Positions 1-7,020 of a stretch of DNA of 16,418 nucleotides are shown piece after piece (position 1 is the first letter of the stretch; each line of letters opens with the position of its first letter). A model generated the notes under the pieces. That model saw only the letters and a list, made by a program, of their open reading frames with translations, did not search any database and had not been told where the DNA came from. Made by a program: the position numbers and the translations under genes. Source of the DNA: Thermoplasmata archaeon (GTDB taxonomy: Archaea; Thermoplasmatota; Thermoplasmata; Thermoplasmatales; Aciduliprofundaceae); NCBI GenBank assembly GCA_021163705.1, contig JAGGTO010000032.1:1-16418 (forward strand), in the 5' to 3' direction.

Positions 1-11
1 ATCTGAGATTT

Positions 12-671
12 ATGGGATTTCAAATTCTGCATTTTAACCGGGTTACTTCAACGCAGGAGATTGCAAAGATGATCCTGAAAGAAAATGTGGTTGTGGTGGC
101 AGATGAGCAAACATCCGCTCGAGGAAGATATGGAAGAACCTGGATCTCACCATATGGCGGTCTATGGCTCACAGTAATTTTGAAAGATAGAAAAGAGAAT
201 ATAATAACTCTGGCCGCAGGTGTGGCGGTGGTCAAAGCTCTCAAAAATATGGGTGTGGATGCAAAAATAAAATGGCCCAACGATATCCTGGTGCACGGGA
301 AAAAAGCAGCTGGAATTCTTGCGGAAATATATGGAGATCACCTCCTTCTTGGCATTGGCATAAATCTTGAGAATGAAATTCCGGAAGAAATAAAAGAAAT
401 TGCCACCAATCTGCCACATATTGAAAAAGAGGCTTTATTACCTCTTCTTCTCGAAATCCTGGAGGAGGAGATTGAAAAGGAAAAGGAGAGGATCATAGAG
501 GAGTGGAGAAACTATCAATGCACATTGGGTAGAAGGGTGCTCATAGATGAAAAAATAGAGGGGATAGCCGAAAGCATAGATGATGAAGGTTTCCTCATAT
601 TAAATTGCAATGGAAAAAGAGAAAGAATATTGGCTGGAACTCTCAGATTCCTGGATGGGCAAAAATATTAA
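12..671 (+). CDS. birA: Biotin--[acetyl-CoA-carboxylase] ligase, catalytic form without HTH domain
   Basis: This cytoplasmic enzyme activates biotin to biotinyl-AMP and attaches it to a lysine of the biotin carrier domain of carboxylases. The 219-residue protein carries the family signatures. They are the RGRYGR adenylate-binding loop at about residues 37-42, KWPNDIL at 87-93 followed by KKAAGILAE, and GIGIN at 114-118. A small beta-rich C-terminal domain (about 172-219) matches the usual SH3-like tail. There is no N-terminal winged-helix domain, so it should be a pure ligase and not a transcriptional repressor. The ATG at 12 gives the usual N-terminus (a short beta strand, then the STQEIAK helix). 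The frame stays open to the window edge, so a longer start outside the window cannot be formally excluded. No biotin carboxylase gene is seen nearby. The function is secure. Confidence 0.95.
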   Translation: MGFQILHFNRVTSTQEIAKMILKENVVVVADEQTSARGRYGRTWISPYGGLWLTVILKDRKENIITLAAGVAVVKALKNMGVDAKIKWPNDILVHGKKAAGILAEIYGDHLLLGIGINLENEIPEEIKEIATNLPHIEKEALLPLLLEILEEEIEKEKERIIEEWRNYQCTLGRRVLIDEKIEGIAESIDDEGFLILNCNGKRERILAGTLRFLDGQKY

Positions 672-693
672 TCATTGCTCTCATGGCCTCTCC

Positions 694-1950
694 ATGGAAA
701 TTGGGTACTGCAGAAGATGCAATATACCCCTGAGAGATAAAAGATGCGAAATATGTGGCTCTTATCCTCTCTCTTTAAGATTTCATGAGCTTGGAGATAT
801 AAGACCTGCATCACACTATGAAATGGACATCCTTCTCTCCCTTATCCCTTTCAGAGAGGTGAAAAATTATCTGCGAAGAAGAATTGTTCTTTTAGCCAAG
901 CAGCCTGGACTTGATTACAGAAAGGACATTTTTGTGGATGGCTTCAAATTTGGGGTTTTAGAATATATAAAAGATGGACGGTGGAGATGGCGCTTTGTAC
1001 CTACTGGTAAGGGTGTCGCCCTTATTCACCATCTAACATCCCATGTGGATTTTGAAATGAGAGCCAAAGGACATATGAAGGGGAAGAAGATAGATAGAAA
1101 GATAGATAAAGATTGGGAAATTGTGAAGCTGGGAAATTGTGTAGCTATTGCCGTGAAGGAGAGAAAGGGGGTAAAAATTAAAGATGTTTACTGCAGGAAG
1201 ATTATGGAGAGAAAAAGAAGTACCCTTAAAGATGCAGTTAGGGGCAACACAAAATTTTTAGAAAGAATTGAAAGGGAAGCTGTGGAAATGATAATAAAAA
1301 GTAAAGCAAGATATGTGGCATTCAGTGGTGGCAAGGATAGCGAGGTTGCCCTTTATTTATCTTACTTGGCCGGCGTGAAAAAGGCCGTATTTCTAAACAC
1401 AGGTATGGAATTTCCAGAAACGGTGAGATTTGTTTACAATTTTGTTGATTTTCTTGACATGGAGCTCATAGAGCTTTCTCCGCAAAAATCTTTCTGGGAT
1501 CTTGTGGAGGAGATGGGCATTCCAACAAAAGATAGAAGGTGGTGTACGAAATATCTCAAACTTGAGCAATTAAAAAAATTGCAAGGGGTAATAGTGGATG
1601 GTCTGAGAAAATACGAATCTCTAAGAAGATTGCACTCTCCTTCAACCAGAAAAATTGGAAATTTAAGAACGATATATCCAATATTCAATTGGCTCTCTTT
1701 GGATGTATGGCTCTATATTCACAGCAAAGGACTACCTTACAATCCACTATACGATATGGGATTCGAGAGACTTGGATGCTATATGTGTCCAGCGATGCTC
1801 AATGCAGAATTTCATCGAGTGAAGGTTACACATCCAGAATTGTTCAAGAGATGGTATGAGTACCTTCGCAAGATAGGTTATACCCACGAGGAAATTATGG
1901 ATGGAAATTGGAGATGGAAAGAGCCTCCACCCAAGCTTAAAGAATTATAA
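694..1950 (+). CDS. Zinc-ribbon PP-loop protein, PAPS reductase-like (COG0175 family)
   Basis: Seen: an N-terminal zinc ribbon (C6, C9, C18, C21), a middle domain of about 170 residues rich in basic residues, then an adenine-nucleotide alpha-hydrolase (PP-loop) domain. That domain has SGGKDS at about 211-216 and LNTGMEFPE at about 234-242. C284 in RWCTKYLK and a C362-x2-C365 pair in GCYMCP follow. These features match the archaeal PAPS-reductase-like family. Such proteins are longer than assimilatory PAPS reductases and probably do sulfur transfer or AMP-dependent modification, possibly of RNA. True sulfate reduction is not shown. The frame is open from an ATG at 610, inside birA. I chose 694 because it places the zinc ribbon at the N-terminus and starts 22 nt after the birA stop. 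ATG 655 is another option, and no clear Shine-Dalgarno decides. The gene is probably cotranscribed with birA. Family confidence is high; substrate unknown. Confidence 0.85.
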   Translation: MEIGYCRRCNIPLRDKRCEICGSYPLSLRFHELGDIRPASHYEMDILLSLIPFREVKNYLRRRIVLLAKQPGLDYRKDIFVDGFKFGVLEYIKDGRWRWRFVPTGKGVALIHHLTSHVDFEMRAKGHMKGKKIDRKIDKDWEIVKLGNCVAIAVKERKGVKIKDVYCRKIMERKRSTLKDAVRGNTKFLERIEREAVEMIIKSKARYVAFSGGKDSEVALYLSYLAGVKKAVFLNTGMEFPETVRFVYNFVDFLDMELIELSPQKSFWDLVEEMGIPTKDRRWCTKYLKLEQLKKLQGVIVDGLRKYESLRRLHSPSTRKIGNLRTIYPIFNWLSLDVWLYIHSKGLPYNPLYDMGFERLGCYMCPAMLNAEFHRVKVTHPELFKRWYEYLRKIGYTHEEIMDGNWRWKEPPPKLKEL

Positions 1951-1970
1951 GAAACTTTTAAAGTGGCGAA

Positions 1971-1980
1971 GATTATATAT
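1971..1980 (+). promoter_or_regulatory. Probable TATA box of the L15e gene
   Basis: An A/T-only run (attatatat) preceded by purine-rich cgaag, which resembles a BRE, lies in the 96-nt gap before the L15e gene. A start about 26 nt downstream would fall near 2000 and leave a leader of roughly 45 nt. A second A/T-rich candidate (cttttaaag, about 1955-1963) could be used instead. Confidence 0.55.
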
Positions 1981-2033
1981 ACGGATGTAGCATGGAGGCG
2001 TCAAGGGAGATGTTCCGTAAGGGAGAATCCTGT

Positions 2034-2039
2034 GGAGGT
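2034..2039 (+). promoter_or_regulatory. Shine-Dalgarno of L15e
   Basis: GGAGGT lies 7 nt before the ATG at 2047. It selects that codon over the ATG at 2080, which would otherwise look like the conventional L15e N-terminus. Confidence 0.75.
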
Positions 2040-2046
2040 ATGAGAT

Positions 2047-2646
2047 ATGTATAAGCTTCCTGAGAAGAGAGCCGTAAATATGTATGGATATGTGAAAAAT
2101 GCGTGGAAAGAGAAGAAGAACACATACATAAGAGAGATTCAGTGGGCAAGAATGATTCAGTGGAGAAAAGAAGGAGCTATAGTGCGTGTTGAGAGGCCTA
2201 CCCGGATAGATCGAGCGAGAGAGCTTGGTTATCGGGCAAAACAGGGTTTTGTCGTCGTTAGAGTTAGGGTAAGGAGAGGTAATCTGCAGAGGAGAAAAAT
2301 AAAGGGAGGCAGGAGACCGAAGAGAAAAGGCATGCTTAGAATTCCGATGAGGAAAAGTATACAGAGAATAGCGGAAGAGAGGGCAGCAAGGAAGTACCCC
2401 AACCTTGAGGTTCTAAACTCCTATTATGTGGGCGAAGACGGAAAACATCATTACTATGAGGTCATTCTCGTGGACCCAAATCATCCGGTGATAAAAAGTG
2501 ATCCAAAGATAAACTGGATTTGTAGCAACAAGCATAAAGGGCGCGCTTTTAGGGGTCTAACATCCGCCGGTAAGAAGGGAAGAGGATTGAGAAATAAGGG
2601 AATAGGTGCTGAAAAGGCTAGACCTTCAAGAAGAGCAAATCTCTAA
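2047..2646 (+). CDS. rpl15e: 50S ribosomal protein L15e
   Basis: This is a structural protein of the large ribosomal subunit, found in Archaea and eukaryotes but not in Bacteria. The protein is very basic. It shows strongly conserved L15e blocks: RVERPTRIDRARELGYRAKQG, KSIQRIAEERAARKYPNLEV, a VLNSYYVGEDGKHHYYEVIL stretch, and the C-terminal KHKGRAFRGLTSAGKKGRG. Archaeal L15e usually begins at a sequence like MYxYxxxAW, which here is Met12 (nt 2080). A perfect GGAGGT at 2034-2039 instead supports the ATG at 2047, giving 199 residues with an 11-residue extension. It has its own promoter and leader and is flanked by unrelated genes. The identification is certain; only the first 11 residues are open to question. 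Confidence 0.97.
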   Translation: MYKLPEKRAVNMYGYVKNAWKEKKNTYIREIQWARMIQWRKEGAIVRVERPTRIDRARELGYRAKQGFVVVRVRVRRGNLQRRKIKGGRRPKRKGMLRIPMRKSIQRIAEERAARKYPNLEVLNSYYVGEDGKHHYYEVILVDPNHPVIKSDPKINWICSNKHKGRAFRGLTSAGKKGRGLRNKGIGAEKARPSRRANL

Positions 2647-2654
2647 AACGGAAA

Positions 2655-2663
2655 TTTTTAATA
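2655..2663 (+). promoter_or_regulatory. TATA box of the TctA-like gene, leaderless
   Basis: tttttaata preceded by the BRE-like cggaaa is centred about 27 nt before the ATG at 2686. Transcription would therefore start at or next to the start codon. There is no Shine-Dalgarno, which fits a leaderless mRNA. The nearby T-runs may also terminate the L15e transcript. Confidence 0.55.
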
Positions 2664-2685
2664 GTGAATTTTTAATTCTCCTTTT

Positions 2686-3948
2686 ATGGATTTTATTCTT
2701 TATGCTTTATATCTTATCTTGGGTATTCTATTTGGCATACTTACTGGAATCACCCCTGGGTTACATTTCAACAATGTGGCCATAATTGTCTTAAGCATCT
2801 CCTCCCTGTTCACTATTGATCCGCTCTACTTTGCTATCACCATAACGGCGATGATGATCACGCATACCTTTGCAGATTTTATACCATCCACATTCTTGGG
2901 TGCCCCTGAGGAGGATACTTCTCTTTCCACACTCCCCATGCATAGAATGCTTTTGAAGGGAGAGGGTTACCATGCCATATATCTCTCCACTTATGGCTCC
3001 CTTCTTGCCTTTCTCTACTCTCTTCCTCTGATACCTCTATTTTTTCTTCTTCTTGTGCATCTCAACCTTGCCAAATTCTTTCCTCAATATATCCCTCTCC
3101 TCCTCCTAGCAATAATTCTTCATATGTGGTATATGGAGAGCCTGAAGAATCTCAGAAGCATGCTTTTTGCTATTATAATATTCTTCCTCTCTGGATTCTT
3201 CGGTATCATAGCCCTGAATTTCCCCTTCAATCACAATTTCATGCCCTTTCAGCTACTTTCTCCAAATCCTCTGTTTCCGATTTTTACGGGGTTATTTGGC
3301 ATCCCCGTTCTTCTTCTATCCAAGAATTCCTCAATACCGGCACAGAAATTGAAGATACCTAAGATGGATAGAAGAAAATATCTTGCATCCTTTGTTGGTA
3401 CATTCTCGGGCTCCCTGGTGGGATTTCTTCCTGGAGTAACATCCGGGATTGCCGCAGTTATAGCGAGGAGCTTTCATAAGGGCAAGGAGGAGGATTTCAT
3501 AGTCTCTCTTGGAAGTGTGAATACCTCCAATTACATATTTAATCTCCTATCCCTCTTTCTTATTCTTCGGCCAAGAAGCTTCGCTGTGAAAACAATACAA
3601 AACTTGATTTTTATAGAGAAATGGTCCTCCTTCTCATTTCCTCCTTCAAATTTTCTAATTCTCTTACTTACCTGCGGTTTCACTGTCCTAATTTCATTCT
3701 TTCTCACTCTTCTCTTGGGGAAAATATTTGCAATATATCTTGGCTCTCTTGGAGAAAATTATCGCTATCTCAATCTCATAATTCTGGGCATAGTCCTTCT
3801 TTTTATCTTCCTTTTCGGTGGAGCCTTAGCTCTTCTTTTGGCATTTGTTGCAACGCTCATAGGTTTGCTACCACCTAAATTTGGGGTAATGCGTACTCAT
3901 TTGATGGGTGTACTCATACTTCCCACACTCCTTCATTATCTATCATAA
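2686..3948 (+). CDS. TctA-like (DUF112, COG1784) multi-pass membrane protein
   Basis: This is a 420-residue, very hydrophobic protein with roughly ten predicted membrane segments. Two internally similar halves each carry a conserved glycine/proline-rich loop: GITPGLHFN at 21-29 and FLPGVTSGIA at about 247-256. This repeated PG signature and the length match the archaeal branch of the tripartite tricarboxylate transporter large subunit family (TctA/DUF112). Bacterial TctA works with a periplasmic binding protein (TctC) and a small subunit (TctB). Neither is encoded here, as is usual for the archaeal proteins, so the substrate and even the transport role are unproven. The gene stands alone with its own promoter and appears leaderless. 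The start is supported by the TATA spacing and by the typical first helix. Confidence 0.85.
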   Translation: MDFILYALYLILGILFGILTGITPGLHFNNVAIIVLSISSLFTIDPLYFAITITAMMITHTFADFIPSTFLGAPEEDTSLSTLPMHRMLLKGEGYHAIYLSTYGSLLAFLYSLPLIPLFFLLLVHLNLAKFFPQYIPLLLLAIILHMWYMESLKNLRSMLFAIIIFFLSGFFGIIALNFPFNHNFMPFQLLSPNPLFPIFTGLFGIPVLLLSKNSSIPAQKLKIPKMDRRKYLASFVGTFSGSLVGFLPGVTSGIAAVIARSFHKGKEEDFIVSLGSVNTSNYIFNLLSLFLILRPRSFAVKTIQNLIFIEKWSSFSFPPSNFLILLLTCGFTVLISFFLTLLLGKIFAIYLGSLGENYRYLNLIILGIVLLFIFLFGGALALLLAFVATLIGLLPPKFGVMRTHLMGVLILPTLLHYLS

Positions 3949-3951
3949 CGA

Positions 3952-3962
3952 TAATTTTATAT
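3952..3962 (+). promoter_or_regulatory. Probable TATA box of the coiled-coil hypothetical gene
   Basis: taattttatat directly follows the stop of the TctA-like gene. Initiation about 26 nt downstream would leave a leader of about 10 nt before the ATG at 3995. Confidence 0.5.
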
Positions 3963-3994
3963 CCAAGGAATAACATTACAGTTCAGGGATTAAA

Positions 3995-4606
3995 ATGGCA
4001 AAGCAGGAAAAAAAGCATGAGGATTGGTTTGAAAAATTACAAAGCGAACTAGAAAAGAAGAAGGAGGAAGTTCTGAAGGATATCTCCACAGAGAGTGAGA
4101 AGAAGAGGGAGCTTAATAGAAACCTGGTAGAGGATTTCTGGAAAATTTGGTTACAGTTCAACAGAATAAATGTTCATTTCAGAATGGAGCCTCCTCATAA
4201 CCTGTGGGGCCTATTTGAAGTATTTCCCGATAAGTGGAGTCTCAGGGAGGATTTTGATTTTGCCACTGTGGGAGAGATAAGTCTCGTGGATATTACCCGA
4301 GAGCAAAATAGAACCGGAGATTCTCTCAAAATTATATACTACAACACTGATGAGGGTGAGAAAATAAGAATGCTTTTTGAATTCTTTGAAGGAGAGAAAT
4401 ACTACAAGTACTCAGGATGGAAGAGAATCTATGCACAGTACATCCTCTATGATGAACTGGTGAAGAAGGCAAATCTTGATAAAATAAGAGACATCCTTCT
4501 CAAGGTCATACCAAAATGGTACGAATCCCATCTGAAGGGAGATAGGGGAATTATTATCAACTATATCAAGGAGAATTACGAGAGAGGCGAGAGCTTCACT
4601 CTGTGA
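3995..4606 (+). CDS. Hypothetical protein with charged coiled-coil N-terminus
   Basis: I do not recognise this 203-residue protein. It has no signal peptide, membrane segment, cysteine cluster or known nucleotide-binding motif. Residues about 5-45 are highly charged (K/E-rich) and helical, probably a coiled coil. A mixed alpha/beta region follows, rich in aromatic residues (for example WLQFNRINVHFRMEPPHNLW and EKYYKYSGWKRIYAQY), which looks like a folded soluble domain. The gene has its own TATA box and ends 2 nt before the convergent end of the minus-strand operon. Codon use and length suggest a real gene. A weak AGGGA 5 nt before the ATG supports the chosen start. Confidence 0.8.
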   Translation: MAKQEKKHEDWFEKLQSELEKKKEEVLKDISTESEKKRELNRNLVEDFWKIWLQFNRINVHFRMEPPHNLWGLFEVFPDKWSLREDFDFATVGEISLVDITREQNRTGDSLKIIYYNTDEGEKIRMLFEFFEGEKYYKYSGWKRIYAQYILYDELVKKANLDKIRDILLKVIPKWYESHLKGDRGIIINYIKENYERGESFTL

Positions 4607-4608
4607 TC

Positions 4609-4884
4609 TCAATCTTCCTTATTTTCAAATTCTCTCTGAATCTGTCTTTTTATCTCTTCCCGCAGAGATATCTCTTGCTCCCATTCTTCCAGAGAATCTA
4701 GAGCCTCCTTTAGCTCGCGAAGGCAGTCTATGCATATCCAGACATTTCCAATTTTTTTCATTGGAAGATTCTTGTAACCTATCCGACCACAGAAAAAACA
4801 TACATGCATCTCAGGAATTTTCGTCTCAACATACAAATCTAATTTGAGATTTTCTAAGATATTCTTTAAAGCTTTTTCTTTCAA
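4609..4884 (-). CDS. Small four-cysteine zinc-ribbon protein
   Basis: This unrecognised protein of about 91 residues has two CxxC knuckles (C29/C32 in CFFCG and C51/C54 in CIDCL) separated by 18 residues, a likely zinc-binding treble-clef or ribbon. It is followed by a highly charged helical C-terminus (about 60-91). It is the last gene of the four-gene minus operon. The upstream gene's TGA at 4892-4890 sits inside the AAGGTG ribosome binding site. The start is uncertain. GTG at 4893 adds three residues, but AAGGTG followed by a 6-nt spacer points to the TTG at 4884, the same arrangement as in other genes of this window. A protein-interaction or nucleic-acid-binding adaptor is plausible but unproven. 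Confidence 0.75.
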   Translation of the reverse strand: MKEKALKNILENLKLDLYVETKIPEMHVCFFCGRIGYKNLPMKKIGNVWICIDCLRELKEALDSLEEWEQEISLREEIKRQIQREFENKED

Positions 4885-4889
4885 TTCTC

Positions 4890-5234
4890 TCACCTTCTCC
4901 TCTTGGGATTTATCAAAAGATATTCATCTCCCACTTTGAATAATGGAAGATCATCCCTCTTAGCTATATATTTCAGAATCTTAACCGCCTTCCCGTAATT
5001 TTGAGATGTATAACTCATTTTTAAATAGTGGAGAATGTCAAGTGGTGTTATTCTTCCAACTTTCGTCTCGGAACCTATGTGATTATCCCACTTTATTCGC
5101 AACTTCTTAGCTTCTTCAATTTCCTCCGCATCCCTAACATCTACCCTCCTTATCTTAACATCCTTGGAAAGTTTTCTGGAGGGTGTTAAGCCAAAGTAGG
5201 TGGCTACGATATTTTCAAGCTCCTTCTCTTCCAA
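4890..5234 (-). CDS. Small hypothetical protein in the KaiC operon
   Basis: I do not recognise this protein of about 114 residues. It is soluble and basic, with no cysteines or membrane segments. The N-terminus looks helical. A central stretch (TPLDILHYLKMSYTSQNYGKAV) and a short C-terminal strand region (PLFKVGDEYLLINP) resemble a compact winged-helix-like fold. That is only an impression from predicted helices and a terminal beta hairpin. It lies between the KaiC-like ATPase gene, which ends at 5245, and the zinc-ribbon gene. It is clearly cotranscribed with them. GTG 5243 gives three more residues, but GAGGTG at 5246-5241 followed by a 6-nt spacer favours TTG 5234. Confidence 0.7.
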   Translation of the reverse strand: MEEKELENIVATYFGLTPSRKLSKDVKIRRVDVRDAEEIEEAKKLRIKWDNHIGSETKVGRITPLDILHYLKMSYTSQNYGKAVKILKYIAKRDDLPLFKVGDEYLLINPKRRR

Positions 5235-5244
5235 AAACCTCACC

Positions 5245-5928
5245 TCAGAATACTGTGGATTCAGATAGAACCTTTATCCCTCTCTCCGTGATTTCATAAG
5301 GCTTAACTTCCCTGGAATGCTTTGTTCTTCTCATTTTCACAACTCTTAACACAAGATTCAACTTGTTTGCCTCCTCCTTAAATGAGAGAAGAATTACGCC
5401 ATCCACAACATACTCCACTATTCCTTCTCTGCTCATAAATGGGTTCTTTGGATCTACTTCCGCAGTGAATATTGCAGTGGCACCAGACTCCTTTATGCTC
5501 TTGCTTAGAAGAAATACGGCCCTTCTCTTTTCCTCATCCTCCTTTAGCATCATAGTGATGAGACTTACAGAATCCACAGCAATCCTGGTGGCTCCAAATT
5601 CCCTTATTATCTGAGGTAACTCCGCTTCTATCCTATTTATGCTGCTCTGAGCATCCTCAGGATCTAATTTTACAAGAAGCAATTGCCTATCCATGTATGA
5701 GGAAAAATCCCAGCCAAAGTTTTTTGCACTCTCTATTATGCTCTTTTCATCCTCTTCCAAACTTATGAATATGCACTTTTCCCCATTTTTTATCCCTTCC
5801 CATATATACTGCATGGCAAATGTAGTTTTACCAGTGCCAAAAGATCCTATAACTGCCACTGTATGCCCCTGAGGTATCCCTCCACCAAGCATGATATCTA
5901 GACCTTCAATACCTGTTTTGATTTTCAT
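5245..5928 (-). CDS. KaiC-like RecA-superfamily ATPase (COG0467, RAD55 family)
   Basis: This is a single-domain KaiC-type ATPase of 227 residues. It has an intact Walker A GSFGTGKTT (28-36), SLEED with the acidic pair expected of the KaiC family (56-60), and a Walker B region RIAVDS (115-120). The segment VDGVILL around 175-181 and the basic KMRRTKHS loop around 198-205 are typical of the C-terminal half. Archaeal KaiC-like proteins form hexamers or act as signalling or DNA-associated ATPases; the role here is unknown. Three consecutive ATG codons and a GTG occur at the start. AAGGTG (5940-5935) with a 6-nt spacer selects the ATG at 5928. The preceding gene's stop at 5934 overlaps this region, so translation is coupled. 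The direct partner is probably the degenerate RecA-fold protein encoded just upstream. Confidence 0.9.
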   Translation of the reverse strand: MKIKTGIEGLDIMLGGGIPQGHTVAVIGSFGTGKTTFAMQYIWEGIKNGEKCIFISLEEDEKSIIESAKNFGWDFSSYMDRQLLLVKLDPEDAQSSINRIEAELPQIIREFGATRIAVDSVSLITMMLKEDEEKRRAVFLLSKSIKESGATAIFTAEVDPKNPFMSREGIVEYVVDGVILLSFKEEANKLNLVLRVVKMRRTKHSREVKPYEITERGIKVLSESTVF

Positions 5929-5933
5929 CATCA

Positions 5934-6749
5934 TCACCTTATTTTTTCCGTATTTACCACCACAAACCCATTCTGCCTATTTAATGTGGTATTGAACCTC
6001 GCAATCCTCTCCTCTTCCAAGCTAGACATCAATCCCACAAATTTAAGAACATACATGTAACGAAATCTCTTGGAATAATGAGAACCCTGCCATTCAAACA
6101 CTATGACTCCGTCCACGGAATCAAATAAAAGATTCTCCTCCCTCCTATCAAGTATCCCTGTGGTTAAAAGGAGATAAATCACTGTGTTCCATCTCTTGGC
6201 TGCTTTTCTCAGACCCTTTATTACATCAACTAAATCTTCAAATTTTATTCTTGGGGATGTGGCAAGATCTGTGAGAGAATCTACTATCACAATTCTTTCA
6301 TTGGCCTTTTCATCCATTATGCTCACAAATTGCTGCAGCATATCCTCTTTCTTTCTCAAAAGATCCTTAGGCTCTGAAGAGAGCCATTTTCTTGGAACAA
6401 TACTGTTCCGGAAATAATCTATCGATAGATCCTCTATTAGCAGATTATCACTGAATGCATCCGCCAGATCCCTGTTGAAGGTTAAATTTACCGCCCTCAA
6501 AATCTCATCCCTTCCCTTTGAAAATGTAACATAAAGTGTGCCGTGGGGAAGATAAATATCCTCTAAATCCATAACTAAAAACCTTCTGAACTCCTTATCC
6601 CTTCGAGCCAGAGATAACTTGGCAGCGGAGGTGAAGGAAAATTCTAAATTACCAGCACCAGGCTCTCCAGCAAGTATTACAACAGAACCTGCAGGAACTC
6701 CACCATTTACTATCACATCGAATGCTGCAACAGAGGTTGGTATTCGCAT
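5934..6749 (-). CDS. RecA-fold (KaiC/RAD55-like) protein with degenerate Walker A
   Basis: This 271-residue protein has the KaiC/RAD55 layout. It opens with TSVAAFDVIVNGGVPAGS. Its P-loop region GEPGAGNLEF (28-37) carries Asn instead of the essential Lys and no following Thr/Ser. A clear Walker B-like IVIVDS lies at 153-158 and VDGVIVFEW at about 212-220. The lost lysine suggests weak or absent ATP hydrolysis. Similar GAGN/GAGH proteins occur in other Archaea, so this is probably an old, functional change and not decay. It is the first gene of the operon with the intact KaiC-like ATPase, whose start region overlaps its TGA. A regulatory or structural partner role is inferred. The ATG at 6749 is about 27 nt from the TATA box, so the mRNA looks leaderless. 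Confidence 0.88.
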   Translation of the reverse strand: MRIPTSVAAFDVIVNGGVPAGSVVILAGEPGAGNLEFSFTSAAKLSLARRDKEFRRFLVMDLEDIYLPHGTLYVTFSKGRDEILRAVNLTFNRDLADAFSDNLLIEDLSIDYFRNSIVPRKWLSSEPKDLLRKKEDMLQQFVSIMDEKANERIVIVDSLTDLATSPRIKFEDLVDVIKGLRKAAKRWNTVIYLLLTTGILDRREENLLFDSVDGVIVFEWQGSHYSKRFRYMYVLKFVGLMSSLEEERIARFNTTLNRQNGFVVVNTEKIR

Positions 6750-6772
6750 CCTTTAACTCATTGCAATTTGAA

Positions 6773-6780
6773 ATTTAAAT
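6773..6780 (-). promoter_or_regulatory. TATA box of the KaiC operon, leaderless
   Basis: The palindromic A/T octamer atttaaat is centred 27 nt upstream of the ATG at 6749. No Shine-Dalgarno precedes that ATG. The G+C-rich repeat element begins only about 10 nt further upstream. Confidence 0.6.
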
Positions 6781-6792
6781 CTTTTCCCAAGG

Positions 6793-6811
6793 AAGGGGGC
6801 GAAGCCCCCTT
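6793..6811. repeat. Hairpin 1 of the intergenic element
   Basis: AAGGGGGC, loop GAA, GCCCCCTT: a perfect 8-bp stem. On the minus strand its apex reads CTTCG, the same as hairpin 4. Confidence 0.8.
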
Positions 6812-6876
6812 TCCAAACCCCCAAATGGGCACCTGCGGTTTCCCTCTCTACACCCCTCCCTTATTAGGTTTGGGGT

Positions 6877-6899
6877 AAAGCCCTTTTTTAAAGGGCTTT
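6877..6899. repeat. Hairpin 2 of the intergenic element
   Basis: AAAGCCCTTT, loop TTT, AAAGGGCTTT: a perfect 10-bp stem, followed by a G-run and hairpin 3. Confidence 0.8.
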
Positions 6900-6905
6900 G
6901 GGGGT

Positions 6906-6930
6906 AAAGCACCTTTGTAAAAGGGGCTTT
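6906..6930. repeat. Hairpin 3 of the intergenic element
   Basis: AAAGCACCTTT, loop GTA, AAAGGGGCTTT: an 11-bp stem with one A-G mismatch (6911/6925). It looks like a diverged copy of hairpin 2; both follow a TTTGGGG(G)TAAAG repeat. Confidence 0.75.
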
Positions 6931-6940
6931 GGGCACCCAC

Positions 6941-6968
6941 GCAACGCCTTCCCGAAGGGAAGGCTTGC
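6941..6968. repeat. Hairpin 4 of the intergenic element
   Basis: GCCTTCCC, loop GAA, GGGAAGGC forms a perfect 8-bp stem (6946-6964). GCAA/TTGC extends it by four pairs after a single bulged C at 6945. Confidence 0.8.
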
Positions 6969-7020
6969 TCGCAACTTCGCTTCGCTCTGTTGCTCGGTTC
7001 CCCTTTCTAAACCCCCATGA

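Noticed and set aside
1992..2054. 20-codon mini-ORF upstream of L15e as a real gene
   Set aside because: Its ATG probably lies at or before the transcription start predicted from the nearer TATA box, and it has no ribosome binding site. It is kept only as a question in the findings.
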